A stretch of 64,000 nucleotides of DNA from Micavibrio sp. UBA6929 (GTDB lineage: Bacteria > Pseudomonadota > Alphaproteobacteria > Micavibrionales > Micavibrionaceae): the NCBI GenBank assembly GCA_002448815.1, contig DKAJ01000009.1:171433-235432 (forward strand). Reading direction: 5' to 3'. The position numbers were made by a program, and so were the translations under genes. The notes below the pieces were generated by a model. That model saw only the letters and a program-made list of their open reading frames with translations, was not told the origin of the DNA and did not search any database. Below, one piece after another: positions 42,670-54,800 of this stretch. The first letter of the stretch is position 1. The number at the start of each line of letters is the position of its first letter.

Positions 42670-44424
42670 TTACCGGTCAACATTGGTGATCCAAAGGCTT
42701 TGATATGGGTGCATGACCACGTCGGTATCACGGTTTTCAAAGACATTTTCCGCCAGCAAGTCAACCCAGTGCACACCAGAATGCAAATTCAAATGGTGCA
42801 GGGGCAATGTGCGCTCTTTGTCTGTCAGATTGGTGATGCAAAACATATCTTGCTTGCGGTCAAGGCTTTGACGCCAGAACCCGAAGAACCCTTCAGGCAG
42901 GTGCAGCGTAAATTGCGTTGCATTCGGGTGGAAGCATTTTTGCTGCACGCGAATAGACAGAAAACGTTTCATCTGTCCAAGGATATAGCTTTGATCGCTT
43001 TGCGGATCGCTAAGCAGGTCGCTTAAATCCTCGAACGACCATTGATGGCGATTGATGCATCGTTTATGACCGCTTTTGCGAAACTTCTCATAGTCATTGG
43101 CCGTCGCCAGCAAAGAGTGAATATAAAAGGCAGGAACACCTTCCAGTGCCATCATAATCGTTTGCGAGGCCAAAAAGCGTTCGCGCTGCAGATCGTCTTC
43201 GCCATAGATTGTCCCTTTCAGGGCATCAAATAACGACACGTTCATTTCATAGGGACGCTGTTCACCATTTTCTGTGCTGCGCATGCTGATCTCGCCGCCG
43301 AACATGCGCACTGTGCGGATCATTTCTTGCAAATCCTCTTCCAGCAAAATACCCGAGGCAGGGCGCAGACCAATGCCGTCATGCCCCGCAACAAAATTCA
43401 AATAGGCACACCCCTCGCGCGTAGGCGGTAATTCCATCATCCATTTCTTCAGGTAATATTCACTACCCGTCAGCAGCGCCTGAATCAGCAGTGGCGGCAA
43501 TGCAAAATTATAAACAAGATGCGCTTCGTTTTGGTTGCCGAAATAGGTCAGATTCTCGTGGTGCGGCACATTGGTTTCGGTGATAATCAGAACATCTTCT
43601 TTGTAAAAATCAGTCAAGGTGCGCAGCAAACGAATAATCTCATGCGTTTGTGGCAAGTGAATCGAGCTTGTGCCAACCTCCTTCCATAAAAAGGCCACCG
43701 CATCCAAACGAAAGATCCGGACGCTATGATCCAGATACAGGCGCATAATGCGAATGACCTCCAGCAACACTTTGGGATTGGCAAAGTTCAAATCAATTTG
43801 ATCTGCGCCAAACGTGCACCATAAGTGTTTCAGCCCTTCTGAGGTTTGAAATTCCGTTAATAACGGTGAAGGGCGCGGGCGTGTAACCTGTGACAGATCA
43901 TCATCAGGGGATGCCGTAAAGAAGAAATCCTTATAGGCAGGATCACCGCTGAGATAACCTTGGAACCAATCCCCGCGCGATGATGCATGATTAATCACCA
44001 TATCGGACATTAATTGATAATCCGCGCCAATCGTGCGGATATCATCCCAATCGCCCAAATCATCACGAACGTTGGCGTAATCCATCACGGCAAAACCATC
44101 GTCCGAACTATAGGGAAAGAACGGCAAAATATGTACGCCGCGAAAGATGCCTTGCAGATGTTCATCTAAAAAGTCTTTGAGTGTTTTTAACGGGCGCTCG
44201 TCCTTTTTAACGATGCTGTCACCATAGGTAATCAGGATGCTGCTGGCCTCGGACCAGGCGTCTTGATCAGGCAAATGTGGCGCGTCCAAAATGACACTGG
44301 TTTCACGCGGCCAGAAAATATCGATAATCTCTTGCGCCAAGGCGTCACAATCCTCGTCAGGGTAAATCAGTGTAAGATGTTGGATCAGGCGCTGGGTAAG
44401 ATCAGATGACATAGATTGCTTCAT
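42670..44424 (-). CDS. GH13 phosphorylase, probable glucosylglycerate phosphorylase
   Basis: A 584-residue enzyme of GH13 subfamily 18 (sucrose-phosphorylase-like). VHILPFFPYSSDDGFAVMDY, VINHASSRGDWFQ, FRLDAVAFLWKE with the nucleophile Asp near 240, ITETNVPHHEN with the acid/base Glu near 282, and FVAGHDGIGLRP are visible. Members of this subfamily cleave sucrose, glucosylglycerol or glucosylglycerate with phosphate. The neighbours (glucosylglycerate synthesis and glycerate kinase) favour glucosylglycerate, giving glucose-1-phosphate and glycerate. Eight bases separate it from the kinase gene upstream. Confidence 0.82.
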   Translation of the reverse strand: MKQSMSSDLTQRLIQHLTLIYPDEDCDALAQEIIDIFWPRETSVILDAPHLPDQDAWSEASSILITYGDSIVKKDERPLKTLKDFLDEHLQGIFRGVHILPFFPYSSDDGFAVMDYANVRDDLGDWDDIRTIGADYQLMSDMVINHASSRGDWFQGYLSGDPAYKDFFFTASPDDDLSQVTRPRPSPLLTEFQTSEGLKHLWCTFGADQIDLNFANPKVLLEVIRIMRLYLDHSVRIFRLDAVAFLWKEVGTSSIHLPQTHEIIRLLRTLTDFYKEDVLIITETNVPHHENLTYFGNQNEAHLVYNFALPPLLIQALLTGSEYYLKKWMMELPPTREGCAYLNFVAGHDGIGLRPASGILLEEDLQEMIRTVRMFGGEISMRSTENGEQRPYEMNVSLFDALKGTIYGEDDLQRERFLASQTIMMALEGVPAFYIHSLLATANDYEKFRKSGHKRCINRHQWSFEDLSDLLSDPQSDQSYILGQMKRFLSIRVQQKCFHPNATQFTLHLPEGFFGFWRQSLDRKQDMFCITNLTDKERTLPLHHLNLHSGVHWVDLLAENVFENRDTDVVMHPYQSLWITNVDR

Positions 44425-44432
44425 AGTTTGGG

Positions 44433-45737
44433 TTAAGAGGCCATAGGCGCGCTGGGCGCTGTGGCTTCGGGGAAGATTAAAAAGACGCGGTAATCATTAA
44501 CATTTGTATGGCTGGGGCCAGTTTTTACCAGATCGCCCAGCGCATCAAAAAAGCCATAACTATCATTACGGGCGAGGTAGCTTTGCGCATCTAGTCCGCT
44601 TTGCGCCGCGCGGGCCAGTGTTTGCGGCGTGATGATGGCGCCTGCGCTATCGGCGCTGCCGTCGATGCCGTCAGTATCGCAAGCCATGGCATAAATGCCA
44701 GCATGCCCGTTCAGCGCCACACAAGCCTGCAACATAAATTGCGCATTGGGGCCACCTTGACCATCGCCAGTGACTTTAACCGTTGTTTCGCCGCCCGATA
44801 ATATCGCCAAAGGACGCCGCGCTGGTTTGGCGGAGCTATCAGCCAACATAGTTAAAATTTGCTGCACATGGCGGGTGGCCGCATCATTTGTATCACCCGT
44901 AATTTCGGGATCTAAAATATGGGTATCGAACCCTTGCTGCGTCCAAAATTGCGCCGCCGCATTCAACGATTTAGGGCCAGTTGCAATTAGGCGGTATTCA
45001 TGATCTTGAAAGAGGGGACTGTCTGGCTTGGGCGTTTCATTATCTGCGTTTGCAAGGGCATCTAAAATGCTGCGCGCTGGGCTGAGGTCATAACGCGTTA
45101 AAATATCGCGCGCTTGATCAAGGGTCGTCGGGTCGGCAACTGTTGGCCCCGAGGCAATTGTCGTAGGATCATCACCAGTGACATCAGAAATGGCCAGCGT
45201 GATAATTTTGGTCTGCCCCGCCGCCTTGGCAAGGCCACCGCCCAGCGCAATATTCAAATGCTTGCGCACAGTATTGATTTCGGTAATGCTGGCGCCGCAT
45301 TTCAGTAAATCATTGGTCAGTGCCTGTATCTCGGCAAAGGTAACGCCTTGCACCGGCGCCGAAAGCAGCGCCGATCCACCGCCAGAAAGCAAACAAATAA
45401 TCAGGTCATCTGGCCCTGCCTTGGCCAGTAAGTCTATAATCTCACCTACGGCGGCCTGTCCCGCCGCATCGGGAACGGGATGAGCAGCTTCGCGTACGGT
45501 GATATGCTGCGTTGGGACGCTGTGCCCGTATCGCGTCACGACAATGCCGCGGATATCCCCGCGATAGCTTCGCTCGAACGCGGCGGCCATCGCACCTGCG
45601 GCTTTGCCTGCGCCAATCACATAAGTCATTCCAGAGGGAGGGTTCGGCAAGGACGTAGGCAGCACTGTGTCGGGGTGAGCGCTGCGCGTGACCACATCAA
45701 AACTGTTTAGAAATAAGGCTTTAACATCTTGTTTCAT
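44433..45737 (-). CDS. Glycerate 2-kinase, MOFRL family
   Basis: A 434-residue kinase with VIGAGKAAGAMA near residue 42, LLSGGGSALL near 120 and the C-terminal MOFRL part (LSGGETTVKVTGDGQGGPNAQF, MACDTDGIDGSADSAGA). It phosphorylates glycerate, usually to 2-phosphoglycerate. With the downstream phosphorylase it would return both halves of glucosylglycerate to central metabolism. A 5-bp hairpin (ACCCT/AGGGT, 45738-45750) pairs the ribosome-binding-like AGGG just before the ATG. Confidence 0.9.
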   Translation of the reverse strand: MKQDVKALFLNSFDVVTRSAHPDTVLPTSLPNPPSGMTYVIGAGKAAGAMAAAFERSYRGDIRGIVVTRYGHSVPTQHITVREAAHPVPDAAGQAAVGEIIDLLAKAGPDDLIICLLSGGGSALLSAPVQGVTFAEIQALTNDLLKCGASITEINTVRKHLNIALGGGLAKAAGQTKIITLAISDVTGDDPTTIASGPTVADPTTLDQARDILTRYDLSPARSILDALANADNETPKPDSPLFQDHEYRLIATGPKSLNAAAQFWTQQGFDTHILDPEITGDTNDAATRHVQQILTMLADSSAKPARRPLAILSGGETTVKVTGDGQGGPNAQFMLQACVALNGHAGIYAMACDTDGIDGSADSAGAIITPQTLARAAQSGLDAQSYLARNDSYGFFDALGDLVKTGPSHTNVNDYRVFLIFPEATAPSAPMAS

Positions 45738-45817
45738 ACCCTAACAGGGTCTAATGAACGCCGCGCCTTGTCAATAAAAAACGCTGCGCGCTCTGGCCGG
45801 TTCTTGATAACTTGAAA

Positions 45818-48800
45818 TTATCCGCAAGTATCTAAATTTGTGCATAATTTAAACAAGCCCGCAACGGCCTCATCCAGAGTTATAAATTTACTGGTTCCAG
45901 AACCGTTTGACGCTTGCGCAGCATCTGCATTTGCAGGAGAATTTTGTGTAGGGGGCTGACGCTGTTGCGATCTGTCTGTTTGCTTTAAGATTGTGCTACT
46001 GAGGCCGCCGCCGGAAACTTGTGCAGGTTGCGGTGAAAAAGCAAAACCATAACCTATGCCACTATCGGTCAAGCTGCCACGCGAGATGACAACGCTAAAG
46101 CCATCTGCGGTTGCTGCTTGTCTGGTGAAACCAGGTGATCCAGTGAACAGCTCTGATATGATGTCACCATTTTGTGCGCCAGTCACAGAATAAGGAAAGG
46201 CGTTAAAATTTGGATCGGGCGCTGATAATTCATAGGCTTCAGCGGTAAATGTTAAAATCGGCTGGTAGGCATAAACAAAGCGATCACCAAAGCTGCTGTC
46301 AATGCTGCTCGGTGCATTATCTGTAAATGTTCGGTTGTACAGGTTGCCTGCCTCAATACCGCCTTTCGTAATGCTATCGACATCATCAAGGTACATTAAA
46401 AAGTGCCCGGTTCCCGCATCAATCGCATTACTGCCTGCGTTATTGGTAATGTGGTTGCCTGCAACCAAAACAATCGAAGCATCCGAACCTGTGGCGCTTA
46501 TGCCTGCATCAAGCGTGATATCGTTTGACGCATGTAACAGCAAAGAAGGCCCAGAATCGAAGTTTCCGGTCGTGTGAATGTCATTGCCATACACCTGAAG
46601 GTTATAACTTGTGGCGCTGAGATCTGCGTTGCCGAGTGTAATATTGCCTGTGCCGTTGGCTTGATCACCAATCTTGAGTGTATTTGCAGTAATGTTCGAG
46701 AGTTTTGTTGCGTTCAATTGTAGCGTCGTGCCAGAAGCATCCCCCAAGCCAATTGTTGTTGATGCTGTGTGCGGACGAATGAAAACGTTGCCTTGTGTTT
46801 CCATGTTCAGATCACAGCAACCAATAGAATCGCTGATGAGAGTAATATCACCTGTCATCGCGCTATTGCCAATTAGTGTTCCATCAAACCAGCCTATACC
46901 ACCAGATGTGTTATCAATCGTAATGTCACCTGATCCTGTGGTTTGGATATATCCACCATGATGAAGTTGAAAGCCGTTGCTGACTAACACATTAATATTG
47001 CCAGTTTGTGATGACAAAGATGAAGGGCCGTTAGATCCAACAAGCAGCCCTTTGCGTGTACCTGTACCATGACCGGTGATAGAGATCTGACCGCTTGTCG
47101 TGTGGGCAAAGGCCCCGCCGCGTAATGCAACGCCGTATCCGCTATTGGTTGCGCCCATGCCACTAAAGGTAATATTGCCGTTGAGGGTTGAAATATGACT
47201 CTTTTCTAGATCAATGCCATTATCGTTATCTACGATACCGACCGCATAATCTGTTGTAGGATCAAGGCCTCCGCCCATAATGACATTGCCGCCATTCGTT
47301 TGGATGTCCGCATCAATAAATTGAATACGGCCAGAGTTGTTATTATCGCGATCGCTGTTGATCGTAATATTTAAAGCGCCGCCAGTTGTGGTGATATCAA
47401 AGCCATTATCTGTAATAGATTGATCTGCGCGCAGTGTTAATGTGCTGGCGTCTGCAACGGTTTTGCTGATTGCATCACTGATAGTTAAGCTTTGTGCGTT
47501 TTGTGCGTGAGCAAGAAAATCACCAGCGCCAAGCGTTAGGCCGCCCAGGTCAAAAGCCCCGCCATAAATCTCAACATCATAGCCAGCACTAGATAAATCC
47601 CAGCTATCAACGTCAACGGCGCCGCTGCTATTTGCGCTGTCACCGATGACAAGTGTGCCAGCAGTCACCTGCGCAAGTTCAGCGTCGGTTAGATTTAATG
47701 TTCCCAATCCGCCTGAAAGTCCGATTGTTGTTGTCGCCGTGCGCGGAGCAAAGACAACAGAGCTAGTTGTTTGAATGGCGCTGCCCAGAGTTACGCTATT
47801 GGCATTAATCGTAATGTTACCAAGTGCCGATCCACCGCCGATGATGTTATTTGATCCATCAGTGAAGAGATCATCAAATTCATTATCACCCGTGGCTGTG
47901 ATCGTAATATTTGCCTCGCCGGACGAGATAATGCTCGCGTTATTTTGTAAGACCACGCCATGATGTAAATCATCATTGATTGTTGTTGCCGCGCGCGCTG
48001 TACCGGTGATATCAATATCACCTGCCACCGAACGAATCTGCGATCCTGTCCCGTCAATGGCAACGCCATAACTGGCAACGCGGTTAAACTCGCCAGTGCC
48101 AGTTAAGGAAATGCGCGCAGCTGTTGCGCTATCGGTGCCAATGGACGCAACTTGCCCACCATTCGCGATATAAATGCCATATCCATTACCCGACGGACTG
48201 TTGTGCGTTGTACCAATACCGTCAATTGTAATGTCGCCCAATGTTGATTCAACCAGTGTATTTGAATCGGTAATGTAAACAGCATGATTGTTAGGGCCGT
48301 TCGAATCGCCCGTTGTTAAAAAGTCAGCATCTAAATCAATAATACCCGTGCCAGTAGATCGGACAATACTGCCTCCTGACATGTAAATCCCATTACCTCC
48401 GCCATTGCCGTTGCCATGAACGCCAGTGCCTTGAAGGGTAAGAGCGCCAGTTCCTTCTGATAAGATGAGCGCCTGATCCGCAAGAACAAGGCCGTGATTT
48501 AAACGTGATTGCGAGGTAATGGCACTGCCTGTTATTGAAATATCGCCATCAAAGGTTCGCACTTGTGTACCTGATCCTGTGACCCGCACACCGGCCTGGG
48601 CAAGGTTGCCACCTGCTGTCCCGTTCAGCGTAATCCCTGCCGCGCTAACGCCTAGCCCTGTGGAGCGTATAATGGCACCATTGCCGAGAAAAATGCCATA
48701 AATATCACTTCGCTGGTCAAGCGCCGGGGCTTGGCTTGAGCCCGTCAGGTTGATATTGCCATAGGTACTTTCAATGATTGTGCCGGCATCAACAATAGAA

Positions 48801-51800
48801 ATGCCATGAATATCACGGCTGTTTGTTAGTGTGCCCGCGCCGCCACGGCCAACCAAGGTGATATCACCACTGGTGCTGTGTAGGTGTGATCCGTTATGAA
48901 TATATAGGCCATGATCATCACTGCCAGAGTCTTCGCCTTCGCCGCGCAGGTTGATGCTGCCGCTCGCTGTTGATATGTCAGTGTTATCAAGGTCAACGCC
49001 GACGTCAAAAGATCCGTCAATGCCGCCATGTGCAGAGGTAGTGCTAGGGTCGGTGCCTCCGCCCATAATGACATTGCCACCTAATGTAATTAAAGATGCA
49101 TCTGTAAGTGCGATTGCACCATTATCATCACCATTGCGGTCGGCGTTGAGGATAACGTGTAAGCTATCCGCATCGGTGTTTGCATCTGCATCACTATCAC
49201 TGTTGGCGTCTGATGCAATGATATCAGCGCCGTTTGTGTTCAGAATATTTTGATCGGCACGAAGGTCAAGCGTAGAAACGCCATCAGTTGCGCGTGTGAT
49301 ATCGGCGCTAATTGTAAGGTCTTGCCCGTTTTGTGCGTGTGTCATGAAATCACCAGCGCCAAGCGTTAGGCCGCCCAGATCAACGGAACCACCATAGATT
49401 TCAACATCATAGCTAGCACTAGATAAATCCCAGCTATCAACGTCAACGGCACCAGTGCCATTTGCGCTGTCACCGATAATCAGTGTGCCGCCGGCATCAA
49501 AACTGCTTAACTCATTGTCTGATAAGGATAAATCACCTGTTCCGCCGCCAATGCCAATGCTTGCGGCGTCATTTTGTGCGCGGATAATGATGTCACCTGA
49601 CGTTGAGATTGTGTTGTCAGAACTACTCGTGAAGTTATGGACATCAAAGACCACAGATGAATTCATGCCAGAGGTGGTATCAATCAGTGAAGCGCTGCCG
49701 AGGCTAAGGCCGCGATCAGTGAGACTGTTTATGGTCACAGATCCAGTGCCAGAGTGAGAAATCAAAATATCAGTAAGCAATCTGATATCCAAACCATTTG
49801 CACCACTATTTGTACCATTCAGCGTAATCGATCCAGTGCCGCTGGCTGACAGGTTGGCTTCATTAAAAATCAAAATTGCATCGTCACCACCGTGGTTACC
49901 TGATGTATATCCATTGAGCGTTAAGTCACCATCAACAACGGATACGCTGGTGCCTGAATTTTGTATCCGCACGCCGTCTGAATTATTTGTACCACTTGTC
50001 GAAGCTGTTCCCGTCATTACGATACTGCCAGATTGGCTTGCAGAAACGTTTGCGCCATAGCTCACAAAAACACCGTGATTAGTTGTTCCAGATCCGCCGC
50101 CTGTACCGACGAGAGAAATTGCACCATCAGCTGTGGTGACAATATTTTCAATTTGCAGGCCAGTGTTGTTATCATCGCCGTTACTGCCTGTGCCAGTAAG
50201 GGTTATGTCACCATTTTGCGAGCTAATCGTTCCATGTGCACGCAGTCCAATATTCCCGTCATCCTCTGACCCGCCTAATACGGCGCCTGTGCCAGTGATT
50301 GTAATATCCGCGGCATCACTTGTAGTGCCCGTCGATGTAATATTTGCGCCTGAATAAATATATCCACCGTTGTTGCTGTTGCTGTCATAAACATTGTTTG
50401 TGCCGCCCTGTCCGGTGATTGTGATGTCACCATCGACGGATGTAATGTCATTACGTATAACAAAGCCATAATTGTGATCCTTGGCGTCACCGCCAGTGCC
50501 GCTGAGTGTAATTGTTGCCGAGCTGGCGCCTGTACCAGTCGAGGATATCGTGCCGTTATTCAAGTATAGACCATGATTGTATGCCGATGCACTCACGCCA
50601 GACGAACGACCAATGCCTGTTAATGTTATATCACCGTAGGCAGACGTAATATCACCGTCCGAGAAAATGCCATGATTATCACGGGCGCCAAGGCCGCTAG
50701 TGCCAGTTAGTGAAATATTTGCTACGTCGCCGCCAGTGCCTGTCGAAGAAATGGTGGCCGAACTATGATGACGGATGCCGTAATTATCATCCCCTGCGCC
50801 TGTGCCATCACCTGAAATGGTAATATCGCCGTCGACCGACGTCACTGTGCCAATGATATACGCACCATAGTTGTTATGCTGCGTGCCGCCACCGGTGCCG
50901 TTTAGGGTAATGGTCGCTGCGTCGGCGCCAGTGCCCGTTGATGAAATCGTACCATCAGCGCGCACGCCATAATGATTAGATCCGCCGCCAATGGATCCGC
51001 CGCCCGTACCGTCAAGGACTACTGCGCCCATGACAGAGGTAATCAGCTGAGCGCTATTGGTGGAAATGCCGTAATTTGATCCATTGCCACCACCGCCAGT
51101 ACCGTTGATCGTAATTGTTGCTGCGCTAGCGCTTGTGCCTGTTGATGATACCGTCGAGTCTGAAAGTAAAAGACCGTGGCTGTAATTGCTGCCACCATTG
51201 GCACGGCTACCACCTTGGCCATTGAGTGTGATGTTGCCATCAATAGACGTCACTATAGAAGATCCGCTTATGCTTAAGCCGCTATTATTATCGCCACCAT
51301 CGCCGCCAGTGCCGTTCAGAGTAATGGTCGCGGCATCAGCGCCAGTGCCCGTTGACGAGATTGTTGCGTCGTTGTGTATTTGCAGGCCATAGTTATAAAA
51401 ACTATCCCATGACCCGCGACTGCCACCATTTCCTGTCAGTGATATATTGCCATCAGCCGATGTAACTAATCCTGTAATCCAAATGCCGTAATTTTGATCT
51501 TTACCATCGCCGCCCTGGCCGTTGATTATGAGGCGTCCTGCACCGGGTCCTGTTCCTGTTGAGGAAATAGTTGCATCATCATTCAGGCGCAGGCCCATAT
51601 TTGACCGACTATTAGAATTTCCATCACTGCCGCCGGTGCCTGTTAAGGTCATATCACCATTTTCAACGCGAACAAGCGTGCTTGATCCAGTAATAAAAAG
51701 ACCGTAATTATAGTCATCACCATTGGCGCCAGTCCCATTCAAAACAAGGTTGCCATTCGCAGTTTTGACATGCGCGCCATTTGCAATATAAATCCCGTAA

Positions 51801-54800
51801 TTATTGTCGCCAGTCCCGCCAGCCGTACCAGTGAAGGATTTTATGCCGCTGGAATAGGCATCTAGATTTGCACCGTTGATATAAATGCCATGGTTGCGAT
51901 CGGCTCCGGCCCCGCCAACGCCTGTTGCGGTATAATTGCCGCTATTTTGTCTGGTATTCCCTGCGATATAGATGCCGTAATTTGCATCAGTTCCTGCGTT
52001 GTCATAGCCATGACCACGCAGTGTGATATTTTGTGTTTTATTACCTAACGCCGCATTAATTTCAATGCCGGCAGCTTGGTCGCTATTACCCCAAGCATAA
52101 CCTGTGCTGATATCACTGCCGCCGCCAATCGTAATATGCCCCAGTGAATTGTTAGTCGTTTTCGTCGCAGCATTGATTTGAACGTGACCACTGTTTGTAT
52201 CCGCATTATTAGCCTGCAAAATTAAATCAAGTGTGACACCGGCGGCAGAATTAATTGAGTTATCAATGATGATATTACGGTAGGAAGACAAGGTTAGACT
52301 AGAGGCGCTCCCAGCAGGTTTGTTAATCGCACCGTTTACCGTGATGTCACCTAAGTTAGGCGTGCTGTTGTTATAGGATTGCACAAGCACATCACCATCG
52401 CCCAGCGTCAGGCTGCTTAGTGTCATGTCACTGCCATAGACATTAATGTTCGGACTTAATCCTGAAAAATCAGCATCATCTAAATAAATATCGCCCGCCA
52501 TGGACGAAGATCCAAATGTCACCGAATCGAAACTATCTTGAATGGCAGAAAGGCGCGCATTGTCCATTGTCCATGTTGCGCCGTGATTGACATCACCAAT
52601 ATTCATGGCGTCGTCTTGGCCGTATTCTAAGAAAACTAAAGAGGATGATCCGTCAATATTTCCTGAGATGGTCGAGCCTGCATAGTAACTATGCCGCGCT
52701 GTTTCAATGGAGATATCACCATCAGCCTGCAAGTGCGATCCATTAGTATATCCAAGAATAAGTTCATCTGCTGCGGAAATGTTCATGTCGCCGCCAACAT
52801 TGACTGTTTGGTTACTATGCAATCCGAAATCCGCACGCGTGTCTGCGGTGAGGTTGCCACCAACAACAGAGCTTTGCATCATCACGCGCTGGAAATTATC
52901 CCATAGCACATCGCCAGCAATATTAAATGTGGTAGACGTTAATGTAGAATTACGGTTGCCGTAGAAATAGGCATCACCACCATCTGTAGTTGTGATCACA
53001 ACTCCCGAAGTGCTGTCAATGCCGGATGTTGAGCTGTTTTGATCTTGGCGGAAGAAAACAGTATCGCTGAGGTCGATATCATCACTAAAATAGATACTGC
53101 CCGTATGAGAGGTCGAGCCAAATGTAATAGCGTTCAGCCCGTCTTGAATAACGGATAACTCACTATTACTCATTTGCCATGTGGCACCTTGGCTTGTTCC
53201 GCCAAGCTCCATCATATCGTCTTGGCCATGTTCTAAAAAGACAAGTGACGATGATCCATCGCTATTGCCAGCGATAGACGCACTAGCACTCCAATTGATG
53301 CCTGTGCTCTCCAGTGTGATATCACCATCTGCACTAAGGGCGGCATTATCCAGCAATGTGAAGACAGAGGATTGACTGACCGTTAGGTTGCGTGATGCGT
53401 CCATAAGGACAATTAAATCGCCCGCACTTTGCGAGATAGGCGCATCAGTTGCAATAAGATCTTGGGCCGAACGTAAATCAAGCGTGGCTGTACCAGCTGT
53501 AGCGCGAGTGATCGCATCAGATAGTGTCAAATCTTGACTATTTTGCGTTTGAACCAGAATATCGCCACCGCCTAGCGTCAGGCCGCCCAAGTCAATGGCG
53601 CCGCCATAAAGTTCTACATCATAGCTTGTGCCAGACAGATCCCAGCTATCCACGTCAACAGCGCCCGTGCCGTTTGTACTGTCACCAATAATAACGGTTC
53701 CGCCGTCTAGTTTCGCAAGCTCAGCGTCGTTGAGGTTTAATGTGCCAGTACCGCCGCTGATGCCAATCGTTGTCGAGGCGGTGCGCGGACGAAAAACGAT
53801 TGACCCTGTTGTTTGCGTTGTGCTGCGCAGATCAACGCTATCGACGTTAAAGATAATATCACCAGTGGCGCTGGCTCCGCCGATTGTTCCGCCATCAAGG
53901 TCATTAACACGCTCAAGATCATTGTAGGTTCCCGTGCCTTGTGCATTGATCGTGATAATAGATGACCCAGTAGAGGCCAGATTGCCGGTTAATTGAATAC
54001 CGTTATTGTTGCCTGTGCCGTTAACAATTCCTGTCAGAGTAATTCTGCCGTTCACGTTGTTTGGTGAAACATTATAAAAATAAATGCCATTATTGTTGTC
54101 GTTAGTGGCATTCAGAATTTCGCCATGCAGTGTGATGTCACCATCTGTACTTGAAATATATGTGTTGGTTGTACTCAGCGCTGCGCCGCTTCCCGTTGAC
54201 CCTGCGTTGATGGCGTTAATTGTAATATCACCACTGGTGGTCGTGATCGATTGCCCGTCATGCTGGGAATAAAAAGCGCGGTTATATGTCCGCACTTGCG
54301 TTGAATAGGCGTTCATAAAGATATCGCCGCTATCTGTTGAGATATCCGTATCTTGCGATAGGGTAATGCCAGAACCAGGATCATATGCATAAGCATCGTC
54401 TGCGCCCGTGCCATCGCCATTGCCCAAAATGCCATCAACGCCACCAAGCGCGCCATCACCACCACCAAGAACCAGATAGCCACCATTTGTGCTCAGGTCA
54501 GAATTTTTCAGGTAAATGCTGCCATCTTGATCGGCGTCTCTGTCTGAATTGTATACAATATTCAGTGATCCATTTGTTGCTGTAATCGGTGCATCTTGTG
54601 TGTCGATGTTATGATCGGCGCGTAAGTCCAATGTACTGTTCCCGGCAACCGATTTACTGATGGCCGCATCAAGAATGAGGTCCTGATCATTTTGCGCATA
54701 CGCCATAAAATCACCAGCGCCAAGTGTTAGGCCGCTTATGTATACGGCATTGCCTAAAATATTAAAGTCAGCGCTGTTGCCAGAAACATCAGCCGTTTCA

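Noticed and set aside
47900..52000. Regular repeats in tpsA taken as a CRISPR array
   Set aside because: Units vary in length, diverge in sequence and keep one reading frame throughout, so they are protein-coding repeats.
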